A DNA stretch of 64,000 bases from Desulfobacterium sp. (lineage in GTDB: Bacteria; Desulfobacterota; Desulfobacteria; Desulfobacterales; Desulfobacteraceae). A program made the position numbers and the translations under genes. Below the pieces are notes generated by a model. The model was not told the DNA's origin. It did no database searches and worked only from the letters and a program-made list of their open reading frames with translations. The DNA is taken from positions 1-64,000 of the forward strand of contig JAEINR010000008.1 in assembly GCA_016342325.1 (NCBI GenBank), in the 5' to 3' direction. Shown piece after piece: positions 48,604 to 57,397 of this stretch. Position 1 is the first letter of the stretch. Every line of letters starts with the position of its first letter.

Positions 48604-49014
48604 ATGTCAGAAGAAATCATAGAATCAGCCAAAGCCGTTCAAGAAGTTGCCAAAGTAACTTGGAAAACAATTCAAAGTACAGAGAGCAATTGGTGATTTT
48701 TTTTCACGTGTAATGAACGAAAATATAGAAGCAACATGGGGAATGCTTTTGTGAGGATAATTCAGCAGCTTGAGTCTGTTGTTCGAGTTAAGAATAGTGC
48801 TTCGAATTTATTTTGATGTTCGCAGGAATTGATTTTAGGTAAATTGCAGATCGATGGGCGGACGTTTCGGACCTCGATTGATAATTTGATAAGACAAAGA
48901 CTTGCCGCAACCTATGTTGAATATGGAATTATTAGTGAAGATAATTACGATGAAAAGGAAACATCTGTTGATCAAGGGTATCGTGTGGTCTGTCTAACTG
49001 ATTTGGGGTATTAA
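48604..49014 (+). pseudogene. Broken DUF4393 (Abi-alpha-like) gene
   Basis: ATG at 48604 opens MSEEIIESAKAVQEVAKVTW, stopping after 30 codons; the reading frame then shifts and continues FSRVMNENIEATWGML before another stop. At 48829-49014 a third piece reads LIRQRLAATYVEYGIISEDN and VVCLTDLGY-stop. The AKAVQEVAK, RVMNENIEATWG and final LTDLG elements fit my recollection of DUF4393/Abi-alpha proteins in order, with the middle missing. Frameshift, stop and deletion all seen. In other genomes such genes sit in mobile elements and some are linked to phage abortive infection. Confidence 0.55.
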
Positions 49015-49409
49015 TTCGTCAAAGCATGTCTACCAATAAAATAATGTCGATGGATGGCCCTGGTGATGACGATCGACAGCAAGAGTATCAGAGTGAGTGT
49101 TAAATCTGAAGAGCTTAATTCCTGCGTGGGAACAGTTCGGGACGTAATTTCCTGTGGGAGTAATTTCGACCGTCAGCACCAGAAGGATACCTTTAATCAT
49201 ATTCACCGGGATCTGTCAACTCTCCAATTAGCACCAGTATGGGCTTGCCAACTTTAAGGTAATAGTTGGCGAGTGGCGAATCCTTCAAGATCCCCTGGTG
49301 TCAAAGGTCTTAACCGCTTTGGTAAAAAATCTGTTTGACCCTGCTGCTATTTTGACTTGCTCAATAATGCCACTAAATCAACTCAGAGTTAACAAATAAA
49401 GGTTTGGCC

Positions 49410-49625
49410 GTGACGAATCCCAACCACCCGACCAAAGGCTCCAAGATTTCAGTTGAACCGATCGAGGCCATCAAGGCTGCAGACTATGAGCCTGATGATT
49501 ACGTTTTTCGGTATCAGTGAGGGGGCGTGCTGACTGTCCCTTCATTGTTCCGGTTGGTCAAGACGTGGTGCAAGATGATTCACCTCAAGGGAAACTATGC
49601 AAGCCACACGCTTCGTAAGGTCTGA
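49410..49625 (+). pseudogene. Broken tyrosine recombinase (integrase) gene
   Basis: From the GTG at 49410 the frame reads PTKGSKISVEPIEAIKAADY, an integrase N-terminal segment, then jumps within about 10 codons to late-domain sequence, meets TGA at 49518, and continues in the same frame VLTVPSLFRLVKTWCK and HLKGNYASHTLRKV up to TGA at 49623. HTLR carries the His and second Arg of the catalytic set. The first-Arg segment and the catalytic Tyr are missing. So an internal deletion plus a stop codon inactivated it. It ends about 300 bases from tRNA-Ala copy 2. Confidence 0.75.
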
Positions 49626-49927
49626 CATTCACAAACGATACCTTACCGATGTCCAAGCTTATACTTCAGAGTACACTGTTGAGTTGGTTTTTTAGCGATG
49701 TTTTTTGGTGGGATTTTATCCCGCTGCTACCAATTTTAATCCTGGTTTTTGCAGTCCATTGGTTCGTGCTATTATCTTCCATGGAAAAGCAGGGGCCTAG
49801 GGTTTGGGTATAACGTAGGTAGGTGTCAAAACAAAAAAAGCTCCTTCAACTGAAGACGTACCTTGAATCAGTACTTTACAGAAGAAAAGAGCCTAAAATG
49901 TGTCTAACATATTGGTTTGACAGTTTT

Positions 49928-50003
49928 TGGTGGAGCTGAGGGGGATCGAACCCCTGACCTCATGGCTGCCAGCCATGCGCTCTCCCAGCTGAGCTACAGC
50001 CCC
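49928..50003 (-). tRNA. tRNA-Ala (GGC), copy 2
   Basis: Base-for-base identical to copy 1 (48261-48336), 76 bases with encoded CCA and anticodon GGC. The stretch just after its CCA on the minus strand (AAAACTGTC) and the promoter side also resemble copy 1. Confidence 0.97.
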
Positions 50004-50019
50004 TCGAAAAACTTTGCAC

Positions 50020-50048
50020 TTTATAGTCGATGCGGTTTGCTGTGTCAA
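50020..50048 (-). promoter_or_regulatory. Promoter of tRNA-Ala copy 2
   Basis: On the minus strand TTGACA (50043-50048), 17 bases, TATAAA (50020-50025). Same boxes and spacing as copy 1, but the spacer differs at several positions, showing the duplication is old. Confidence 0.85.
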
Positions 50049-50174
50049 TGAAAAAAAAGGCATGGAACGAAAAAAAAGTGATATTCAATTAAGTATTGAC
50101 ACAACCTCTTATATAACGGTATGAAAACAGTTTCATAATCGAATTTATCTATTTGGGATAGTAAGGAGAGTGTA

Positions 50175-52067
50175 ATGCTCAAGTACATGCGTGAAAATAC
50201 CGGGTCATGGGTTATTAAAATCCTGCTTGGTCTTATTGTTTTAGTGTTTGTTTTTCTTGGAATGGGTTCCATCGGATCCAAGCGTGGCAACCAGGTTGCC
50301 ACAGTCAACGATGAGCCGATAACCATGGATGAGTACAAACGATCTTATCAAAATATTCTTGAGCAGATGCGCCAGCGGTTTGGAGATAATCTCAACGATG
50401 AGGTTCTTGAGATGCTCCAGGTGAAAAAGCAGGCCCTTGACCGGCTCATTGACGAGCGCTTGGTTACAAGCGAGGCTGGCAGGCTTAAGATCAGCATCTC
50501 CGACCAGGAACTTCGTGATTCGCTTCTTAATATTCCGGCTTTCAGGAAAAACGGTGCATTTGATGCTGCAACCTACAAGATGGTGCTTACAAGGAACCGC
50601 ATGAGCCCGGAATCCTTTGAGCAGATGCAGCGGGAAGCGTTGAAACAACAAAAGGTTCGGGATCTTGTTTTAAGTACCATCACGGCATCGGACCAGGAGG
50701 CCAGGGAGTGGTACACCTATGGTAAGACTGAGATGGGTATTGATTATTCCACGTTTGAGCCGGCGGCCTATAAAGATATCAAGCCCGATGACAAAAGCGT
50801 GACCGAATACTATGAGGCCAACAAGGAAAATTACAAGTCCGAGCCCAAGGTTAGTGTTGAATACCTTGAGTTTGCAATCAATGATTATAAGGATAAGGTT
50901 GCGATTTCCGATGGGGACATCAAAGTCTACTACGAGGAGAACCTTGAACAGTATCAGGTTCCCGAGAAGGTGGAGGCTCGCCACATCCTGATCCGGATTC
51001 CGGAGGAGGCTGACGAGGCTGCAGTTGAAACGGCAAAAAAAGAAGCCGAAGCGATCTACGATAAGGCGGCAAGTGGTGACGATTTCTCAGAGCTTGCAAA
51101 GCAGTTTTCCCAGGGACCGACAAAGGATAGCGGCGGATACCTCGGATCGTTCTCCAAGGATACCATGGTAAAACCCTTTGCAGATGCGGCCTTTGCCATG
51201 GCTCCCGGGGAGATCAGCAAGCCTGTTCGGTCCAGTTTCGGCTGGCACGTGATCAAGGTTGAAGCCAAATTTCCGGCCGCCACGACCTCCATTGAATCGG
51301 TGACCACCGATATCCGGAAAAAACTTGAATCTTCCGAGATCAAGAACCTTGCCTACGATGATGCCGGCAAGGCCTTTGACGGCATTATCGACGGGGATGA
51401 TCTGGAGCAGGCAGGTCTTGTTACTGGAAACAAGGTTCTTACGGCAGGGCCGTTCACAAAGAAGGGACCCGACGCTGTGGCCTCAGACAGCCGACGATTT
51501 GCAGAGGCGGCGTTTGCTTTGCCCCTGAAGGAGATCGGTGAGGTTCAGGAGATCGGGGATGCCTATTACATTATTAAGCCCGTCGAAAAAATCGAGCCTG
51601 AGGTTCTGGCCCTTGAAGCGGTTCGGGCAAGTGTTGTAACCGATTTGACTGCCAAGCTTCAGCAGGAGCGGGCAAAGCTTGAGGCGGACACTTTTCTTGC
51701 TGCGCTGAAAGAGAGTAAGGATTTGAAGTCCCTGGCCAAGGAAAAGGGTCTTGAGGTAAAGGCGTCTTCCCTGTTTGCCCGGGGCGGCTCAGCACCCGAA
51801 TTTGGCGGGAATCAAGAAATTGCACGGGCCGCATTTGAGCTCACCTCCAAGGCCCCCATCTACTCCAAGGTGATCCAGGGTAATGGCAGTTACTATGTCA
51901 TCGCTTATCGGGAGAAAAAATTGCCTGATGATGCCGAAATCAACGAGAATCTGGCGGATGTGAAAAAATCGGTTGTCCAGTCGAAACAGGGCAAAATCTA
52001 CGAAGAATGGCTCCAGGAACTGAAGAAACGCGGCACAATCAAAATCGAGCCGGGATTCCTGAATTAA
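50175..52067 (+). CDS. PpiD-like periplasmic folding chaperone
   Basis: 630-aa membrane-anchored SurA-N/parvulin protein. One N-terminal helix (about 13-31), SurA-like chaperone segment (about 36-190), then a parvulin rotamase domain (about 265-365) with EARHILIRIPEEAD, GPTKDSGGYLGSF and SSFGWHVIKVE, and a C-terminal helical region. Matches PpiD in order and length; PpiD helps newly exported outer-membrane proteins. AAGGAG precedes the ATG. Followed by an M16 lipoprotein gene after a hairpin. Confidence 0.92.
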   Translation: MLKYMRENTGSWVIKILLGLIVLVFVFLGMGSIGSKRGNQVATVNDEPITMDEYKRSYQNILEQMRQRFGDNLNDEVLEMLQVKKQALDRLIDERLVTSEAGRLKISISDQELRDSLLNIPAFRKNGAFDAATYKMVLTRNRMSPESFEQMQREALKQQKVRDLVLSTITASDQEAREWYTYGKTEMGIDYSTFEPAAYKDIKPDDKSVTEYYEANKENYKSEPKVSVEYLEFAINDYKDKVAISDGDIKVYYEENLEQYQVPEKVEARHILIRIPEEADEAAVETAKKEAEAIYDKAASGDDFSELAKQFSQGPTKDSGGYLGSFSKDTMVKPFADAAFAMAPGEISKPVRSSFGWHVIKVEAKFPAATTSIESVTTDIRKKLESSEIKNLAYDDAGKAFDGIIDGDDLEQAGLVTGNKVLTAGPFTKKGPDAVASDSRRFAEAAFALPLKEIGEVQEIGDAYYIIKPVEKIEPEVLALEAVRASVVTDLTAKLQQERAKLEADTFLAALKESKDLKSLAKEKGLEVKASSLFARGGSAPEFGGNQEIARAAFELTSKAPIYSKVIQGNGSYYVIAYREKKLPDDAEINENLADVKKSVVQSKQGKIYEEWLQELKKRGTIKIEPGFLN

Positions 52068-52083
52068 CCATATATAATAGAGT

Positions 52084-52112
52084 GGTGCAGGCGCTCCATC
52101 GCCTGCATCACC
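52084..52112 (+). promoter_or_regulatory. Hairpin between the PpiD-like and M16 genes
   Basis: Stem GGTG-CAGGCG paired with CGCCTG-CATCACC (two-base bulge), 17 bases past the stop. No T-run, so it is more likely an mRNA-processing or attenuation hairpin than a full terminator. Confidence 0.45.
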
Positions 52113-52133
52113 CTAATAAGGTAGAGAAAAGCC

Positions 52134-54974
52134 ATGTATCGGGTAAAGCTGTTTTTTGTTGTTTGTCTTTTTGGTATAACGGCTTGTACTCAAGCCGGTA
52201 AGAATATAACCCATTCACCTGAGGCCCGGTCCGGTCCGGAGCGTCTTGAAACTGATTCCCACCTCATCCGGGGAACCCTTCCCAACGGTTTTACCTACCT
52301 CCTCCTTGAAAATTCAAATCCGGAAAACAGGGTCAGTATGCACCTGGACATCCAGGCCGGTTCCATGAACGAGACCGAGGAACAGCGAGGGGTGGCCCAT
52401 TATCTAGAGCACATGCTCTTTAACGGTTCCACCCATTTCAAGCCCGATGAGCTGGTTGAATATTTTCAGTCCATCGGGATGCGTTTTGGTTCGGATGCCA
52501 ATGCCCATACCGGCTTTTTTGAAACCGTTTATGACGTTTTTCTTCCTGCAGGCGACCGGGAGAGCATTGATCAGGGTTTCCTGGTTCTTGACGATTTTGC
52601 CCGGGGTGCGCTGATCCTCGACTCTGAAGTCGACAGGGAGCGGGGGGTGATCTTGTCGGAGAAGCGGGAGAGGGATTCGGTTTCCTTTAGAACCTTGGAG
52701 GCGACCCTCGAATTTGAGCTTCCCGGGTCAAGGATTGCGAGGCGTTTTCCCATTGGCACGGAAGCGGTCATCACCCAAGCCGATCGGGCGCTGTTGAAAG
52801 GGTTTTACGATACCTGGTACCGGCCCGACACCATGGTTTTGGTGGTGGTTGGGGATTTTGATGTTGCCATCGTGGAAACGCTCATCAAGGAGCGGTTTTC
52901 CGGGATGCAGCCCAGGGAAGCAAAGCAGGTTGTGAATAGGGACTCCTGGGAAGGGGCTTCCCAAGACAGGGCGTTTTACCACTTTGAGCCGGAAGCCGGA
53001 AACACCACTGTTTCCATTGAGACGGTTGTGCCGGTGCCGTTTGAGGCGGACACCCTGGCGGCTTTCAAGGAAAGAGCTGTGCGGGATGTGGCTGAGGCAA
53101 TTGTGCAGAACAGGCTGTCCAGAGCTGTGAGGAAGCAGGGGGCCCTTCTTTCCGATGCCGGGATCTATTCCGGTAGTTTTCTTCAGGGCGTTCATTTTTC
53201 GGCCATTACTGCTGAAACCCAGCCCGACCGGTGGGAGGAGACCCTTGGTGTTCTGGAGAAGAGTCTTCGAAGGGCCCTCGAGTTCGGTTTCTCAGACCAG
53301 GAACTGGCCCGGGTAAAGGCAGATTTTATCCAGGAGCTGGAAAGCTTCGTCAAAGAGGCTTCCACCCGGAAGAGCAGTCAGCTTGCCCGGGAAATCATCC
53401 GAACGACAAACAAGAAACAGGTGTTCCAGTCTCCCCGGCAGAGACGGGATATCCTGGAACCCTACATTCGGTCGCTTACCCTTGGGGATGTGGTACGGGC
53501 CTTCAGGGATACCTGGGCCAAGGAGCATCGATTGGTTCTTGTGACCGGAAGTGCTGTCATTGATTCATCAAGCGGATCTGGTGCCGACCAGGTGATATTA
53601 ACGGCGTTTAACCGGAGCCGCTCCCAGGCCGTGTTGCCCGCACAGGGTCATGACCGGGTCAGTTTTCCCTATCTTCCGGAACCTGGAACCCCTGGCCCAA
53701 TCAAGGCGCAAAAATCCATTGATGACCTTGGTATCTCAGTTGTAGAATTTGGCAACCAGGTAAAATTGAGTCTCAAGCCCACAGAGTATAAAAAGGGTGA
53801 ATTTATTTTCAAAATCGGGTTTGGCCAGGGAATGAAGGCTGAACCTGAAGATATGCCCGGGCTCGCCCTCCTTGGTGCCAGTGTCATCAATGAGAGCGGA
53901 TTTGGAGGAATTGATAAAGATCAGCTGGAAGAGACGCTGGCAGGCAGGAACGTAAATATTCATTTTGTGGCCGGTCCGGACAGGTTTTTTCTGGAAGGCT
54001 CTGCCGGACCTGATGAGGCTGAGCTGGTATTTCAACTGGCTCGCACCTATCTCCTTGATCCAGGATTCAGGGCCGATGCTCTAACGCTTGCAAAGGAGCG
54101 GTACAGGCAGATGCACAGGGAGATGATTGGAACTCCCCAAGGCGTCATGGAACTCAAGGGAAGAAGGTTTCTGGCCAATGGCGATTCCCGATTCGGCCTG
54201 CCGACCCTGGAGGCCGTGGAAGCAATCACCCTCAAGGATATTGAATCCTGGATGAGGCCCTTTTTTGATCATGGCAGTGTGGCGGTTTCCGTGGTTGGGG
54301 ATGTGGACCCATCCACAGTGGTCGACGCCGTTGCCCGGAATTTGGGATCCCTGCCTGAACGGGACGGGGTCGTACTTGAGCAGCATCGTTTGGATCCCGG
54401 CTTTCCCGTTGGAAAGTCCCTTGAACTAACCGTGGATACGGCCTTGGACAAGGCCTTGGTTCAGCTGGCGTTTCCAACCGACGATTTTTGGGATATTGGG
54501 CAGACCCGGCGTTTGAATCTTGTTGCTGCCATTTTTTCGGACCGGCTCAGGAAGAACGTGCGTGAAAAATTAGGCGCTTCCTATTCTCCCTATGCGTATA
54601 ACGATCCCTCCAGGTGCTATGACGGGTATGGAATCCTGCGCGCCGTTGTGGGGGTCGAACCGGGTGCCGCCCCCATGGTGATGGATGAGATCCAGTCAAT
54701 TGCCGCCTCCCTTGCCGAAAACGGGGTGAGCCAGAAGGAGGTAGATCTTGCGCGCAAGCCAGTTCTAACCCATATCAAGGACATTAAAAAGTCCAATGGG
54801 TATTGGCTCGAATCCGTACTCTCAGGTTCTGGCGATCATCCCGAAAAATTTGAATGGGCAAGGCGCATTCTCGATGATTATGAATCGATAACCGTTGACG
54901 AAATCAACGAGCTTGCAAATAATTATTGCGACCCGAAAAGAGGGGCTTCAATTGTTATAAAGTCCCTTAATTAA
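52134..54974 (+). CDS. M16-family zinc protease, lipoprotein
   Basis: 946-aa pitrilysin-like protease with both halves. Lipoprotein signal with ITAC lipobox (Cys18), so anchored in the envelope. Zinc motif HYLEH (His89, Glu92, His93) with the downstream Glu in the VDRERGVILSEKRERD segment; the second, inactive half (about 530-946) keeps the fold. Close to the PqqL/YmxG type of large periplasmic insulinases. Follows the PpiD-like gene by 66 bases, suggesting shared envelope duty. Confidence 0.93.
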   Translation: MYRVKLFFVVCLFGITACTQAGKNITHSPEARSGPERLETDSHLIRGTLPNGFTYLLLENSNPENRVSMHLDIQAGSMNETEEQRGVAHYLEHMLFNGSTHFKPDELVEYFQSIGMRFGSDANAHTGFFETVYDVFLPAGDRESIDQGFLVLDDFARGALILDSEVDRERGVILSEKRERDSVSFRTLEATLEFELPGSRIARRFPIGTEAVITQADRALLKGFYDTWYRPDTMVLVVVGDFDVAIVETLIKERFSGMQPREAKQVVNRDSWEGASQDRAFYHFEPEAGNTTVSIETVVPVPFEADTLAAFKERAVRDVAEAIVQNRLSRAVRKQGALLSDAGIYSGSFLQGVHFSAITAETQPDRWEETLGVLEKSLRRALEFGFSDQELARVKADFIQELESFVKEASTRKSSQLAREIIRTTNKKQVFQSPRQRRDILEPYIRSLTLGDVVRAFRDTWAKEHRLVLVTGSAVIDSSSGSGADQVILTAFNRSRSQAVLPAQGHDRVSFPYLPEPGTPGPIKAQKSIDDLGISVVEFGNQVKLSLKPTEYKKGEFIFKIGFGQGMKAEPEDMPGLALLGASVINESGFGGIDKDQLEETLAGRNVNIHFVAGPDRFFLEGSAGPDEAELVFQLARTYLLDPGFRADALTLAKERYRQMHREMIGTPQGVMELKGRRFLANGDSRFGLPTLEAVEAITLKDIESWMRPFFDHGSVAVSVVGDVDPSTVVDAVARNLGSLPERDGVVLEQHRLDPGFPVGKSLELTVDTALDKALVQLAFPTDDFWDIGQTRRLNLVAAIFSDRLRKNVREKLGASYSPYAYNDPSRCYDGYGILRAVVGVEPGAAPMVMDEIQSIAASLAENGVSQKEVDLARKPVLTHIKDIKKSNGYWLESVLSGSGDHPEKFEWARRILDDYESITVDEINELANNYCDPKRGASIVIKSLN

Positions 54975-54996
54975 AGTCGCTTTCTGCTAGGAATGG

Positions 54997-55020
54997 CCCC
55001 GGGGCTAGTGTGCCTCGGGG
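54997..55020. terminator. Convergent hairpin between M16 and PilZ genes
   Basis: CCCCGGGGC pairs with GCCTCGGGG (one mismatch or wobble) around TAGTGT, followed by GTATTTT on the plus strand. It overlaps the last codons of the PilZ gene. Confidence 0.6.
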
Positions 55021-55406
55021 GTATTTTCCACTGTTTCGATTACGTTGTTTCTCAAGTAGAAGTCAAGGTCGAACAACTGTTTAAAGGTCAGTTCCGTAAA
55101 TCTAACACGTCGTTTTCTTAGTTTCATGGAACTGAACGAGGGATAGTTGGTTATTTCGTAATCTTCAATGGTTTTAAAGGGCAGTTCTCCGACATAATAT
55201 CCAAGGCTGCTCAAGAAGATCGACCGTTCCGGCTTATCTTCTCTGTCATCGTTGTTGTCGATATATTTGAATGCAAGCCCTCCCATGCTTATATCGACGA
55301 TTTGGCCTAACTTTCTCGAATGGGGGCTGATCGCTGCGTAAGCCCCTTCTTTCGCTCTATATCTCTTGTTTTTTCGTCTTTCAACTGTTCTTTTTCTGGT
55401 AGCCAT
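55005..55406 (-). CDS. PilZ-domain protein
   Basis: 133 aa. A basic start (MATRKRTVERRKNKRYR) gives the RxxxR part of the c-di-GMP site, and VDISMGGLAF near residue 45 gives the D/NxSxxG part, so c-di-GMP binding is likely. The rest is a beta-barrel with a short C-terminal helix. Start at 55406 with AAGGA seven bases upstream. No effector domain; acts presumably by protein contact. Alone on the minus strand between the M16 gene and the asparaginase-like gene. Confidence 0.82.
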   Translation of the reverse strand: MATRKRTVERRKNKRYRAKEGAYAAISPHSRKLGQIVDISMGGLAFKYIDNNDDREDKPERSIFLSSLGYYVGELPFKTIEDYEITNYPSFSSMKLRKRRVRFTELTFKQLFDLDFYLRNNVIETVENTPEAH

Positions 55407-55671
55407 GTTGAGTTCCTTTATAGACACCAATGTATGTTAAAATAACGACGTTGAAGGGTAAGAATGCAAATAATATACCGTTTGTTTACATTCGGGGCGA
55501 ATGGCGGGGATAGGATCGTTACCCTAGGGTAGATCGCTTTTCTCGTCGCCATGTGATGATAAAAAGTCATCCAGTTACCCAATTTAACCGGATAACTGTT
55601 CGGGATTTTGTGTAAATGTGAAGAAGTTGTAATACTTCTTATGGAATAATCTTCTCATTTGACATTTTTCT

Positions 55672-56157
55672 TTATCGCTTTTCTTCAAATTGCTTTCGCT
55701 CTCGATTTTTTTGAGTCTTTTCCGGGTCAAAGATCCTTCCGCTGATTGCGATGTAGACGCCGGGGGGCAGGGTCTGGACCGCGGCGATGGCACAGCCGAG
55801 GTTGAAGGTTGCATCGCTGGATTTGAACCCGGCGGGTTCCATGGCACCGGTGAGAACGATGGTCTTGTTTTTTATCTGCTTAAGGGCTACGCCTGTTTCA
55901 ACCATGGTGTCTGTTCCGTGGGTGATGACGATGCGATCGTGGGGGTCTGCCACCACTGCCTTAAGGAGACTTTTTCTGTCCTGGTCTGTCATGTCCAGGG
56001 AGTCTTTTTTCAGGAGGGAGTCCACCTCGTAGTCAAAGTTGATCCGGGCATCCTTTAGGATCTCCTGGATACTGGGCGGCCCAATCTCATACCTGCTCAT
56101 GGCGTCAAAATAGACCTTGTCAATGGTTCCACCCAGGGTGATAAATTTGATTTTCAA
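55672..56157 (-). CDS. Short asparaginase-like domain protein
   Basis: 161-aa protein equal to the N-terminal domain of L-asparaginases: FITLGGTIDKVYF carries the first catalytic Thr, and VITHGTDTMVETG (about 77-89) the second Thr-Asp pair with VLTGAMEPAGF after it. The C-terminal domain of full asparaginases (about 330 aa) is absent; stand-alone versions of this size occur in several bacteria. TTG start at 56157 overlaps the recX stop as TTGA and has AGGAG six bases upstream, so it is translationally coupled. Substrate unproven. Confidence 0.8.
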   Translation of the reverse strand: MKIKFITLGGTIDKVYFDAMSRYEIGPPSIQEILKDARINFDYEVDSLLKKDSLDMTDQDRKSLLKAVVADPHDRIVITHGTDTMVETGVALKQIKNKTIVLTGAMEPAGFKSSDATFNLGCAIAAVQTLPPGVYIAISGRIFDPEKTQKNRERKQFEEKR

Positions 56158-56630
56158 CGGTACTCCTCTGATCGATGGTTTGGATCCAGGCAATTTCGGT
56201 AGGTTGAGATCGAGACCTCATAGCCGAATCCCCTGTTTCTTAAATGGTTCATCACCTTTTTCTTAAAGGTTTCCCTGTCAAGATTTTGCCACTGGCCGAG
56301 CTTGGATTTGACGGCTCTCAGGGCTGTGTCAAAATCGTCAACCCCAGCGATGGTTTCCTGGATGATGGCGTCGCTGATCCCCTTTTGTCTCAGTTCATAT
56401 TTCAGGGCAAACCTGGATTTGGGTCGAAATCGCTCCCTGCTTTCAACAAACAGTGCGGCGAATTCCTTGTCATCAAGCAGGCGCTCTTGCTTGAGGGTTG
56501 ATACGGTCTGGTCGATCACCTGGGACTCAAACCCCTTTTTTTTGAGGTTCACCTCTGTCTCCTTTATGCTCCTTGCCCGGGGGGCAAGGAATCGGATCGC
56601 CTGGTTATAGGCCTTTGAACAATCACTCAT
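56154..56630 (-). CDS. recX: Regulatory protein RecX
   Basis: About 158 aa, made of three-helix repeats typical of RecX, an inhibitor of RecA filament growth: AIRFLAPRARSIKETEVNLK near the start, LDDKEFAALFVESR in the middle and FKKKVMNHLRNRGFGYE at the end. Start at 56630 (MSDCSKAYNQ), two bases after the thioesterase stop; an upstream GTG would add seven residues. recA itself is not in view. Confidence 0.88.
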   Translation of the reverse strand: MSDCSKAYNQAIRFLAPRARSIKETEVNLKKKGFESQVIDQTVSTLKQERLLDDKEFAALFVESRERFRPKSRFALKYELRQKGISDAIIQETIAGVDDFDTALRAVKSKLGQWQNLDRETFKKKVMNHLRNRGFGYEVSISTYRNCLDPNHRSEEYR

Positions 56631-56632
56631 TT

Positions 56633-57397
56633 TCAGTTCTGGGGCCTCCACGAGATGTTAATCCGGGCAAGTTCCATGGTTCCCTTTTTTCCCAGGATGG
56701 AGTGCCGGGTTTGAGGCCCTTCCCGGGTTTCAATGATCTGGGTCCTGGATACGATGGCCTCTCCGTAAAAGGACTCCCTGTGAAAGGTGACATTGATCGT
56801 TTCCGGCTTGTAGTTTAAGAACAGGGACTCCGGAACCGTTTCAACGGCCCACTCCACGTAGATGGCATTGTTTACGTGGTGGTTCAGATCTAGGTCGTGC
56901 ATCCGTATCTTAAACGGCAGTTCGAAATCAACCTGATCAGGGCTTTTGAGCGCCTGAAAAAACTCTGTGGCTGAGGGGGTGTTCTGCTGCAGAAATCTGT
57001 CCGAAAGATATCTGCTCAACCGGACGGGCCTGCCGTTCTGCTTCTTGACCATCACCCAGAATGCCCTGGCCGTGACGATCTCCGTGGCGTTGCTGTCTAT
57101 GATTCTGAAATGCCGCAACTCGTAGAGGTTTTTTACCGGAGTTCTCCAGGTCTCTATCCATATTTCGTCACGCCATTTGGGGGGTGCTTTTATCTCTATC
57201 TGATATCGTGAGATGACCCAGGCAAGATCTTCTCTGGCCAGGTCAAATCCTGAAACGCCCAAGGTCGCGGCATGTTCCGAGGCCGCATCCTGAAGAAAGT
57301 TGAGAATGCTTACGATCTTGAGCTGTCCTTGGGAACCTAGTGTCGAGTATCCGATATCTGCGTTTTTGGTGTAGATGGAATCAGGATCAGGCATCAT
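56633..57397 (-). CDS. Acyl-ACP thioesterase-like protein
   Basis: 254 aa with two hotdog domains as in bacterial/plant acyl-ACP thioesterases. N-terminal half has VSILNFLQDAASEHA and WVISRYQIEI; C-terminal half has MHDLDLNHHVNNAIYVEW, where the Asp-x-Asn-His-x-x-Asn residues form the active site. It would free fatty acids from ACP. Start overlaps the upstream gene's end by 11 bases. Member of a five-gene run from asmA to the asparaginase-like gene. Confidence 0.85.
   Translation of the reverse strand: MMPDPDSIYTKNADIGYSTLGSQGQLKIVSILNFLQDAASEHAATLGVSGFDLAREDLAWVISRYQIEIKAPPKWRDEIWIETWRTPVKNLYELRHFRIIDSNATEIVTARAFWVMVKKQNGRPVRLSRYLSDRFLQQNTPSATEFFQALKSPDQVDFELPFKIRMHDLDLNHHVNNAIYVEWAVETVPESLFLNYKPETINVTFHRESFYGEAIVSRTQIIETREGPQTRHSILGKKGTMELARINISWRPQN

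Larger units (their letters stand above)
48337..49927. mobile_element. Decayed element between two tRNA-Ala genes
   Basis: About 1.6 kb, AT-richer than the flanks, holding no intact gene but remnants of a DUF4393-like gene and a tyrosine recombinase. It is bounded by identical tRNA-Ala genes in direct orientation. tRNA genes are common integration sites, so this looks like what is left of an integrated element; but the tRNA copies are complete with promoters, so a plain duplication is also possible. The stretch 49626-49927 has no recognisable gene, and 49020-49400 likewise. Confidence 0.55.

Noticed and set aside
48829-49014. 61-aa ORF as an independent small gene
   Set aside because: Its end resembles the C-terminus of a DUF4393 protein whose start lies broken upstream, so it is treated as part of one pseudogene.
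49829-49930. Insertion-sequence end or small ORF (ATG TGT CTA ACA) before tRNA-Ala copy 2
   Set aside because: An imperfect inverted repeat (AGCTCCTTC/GAAGAAAAGAGC) is visible but there is no transposase, target duplication or second end.
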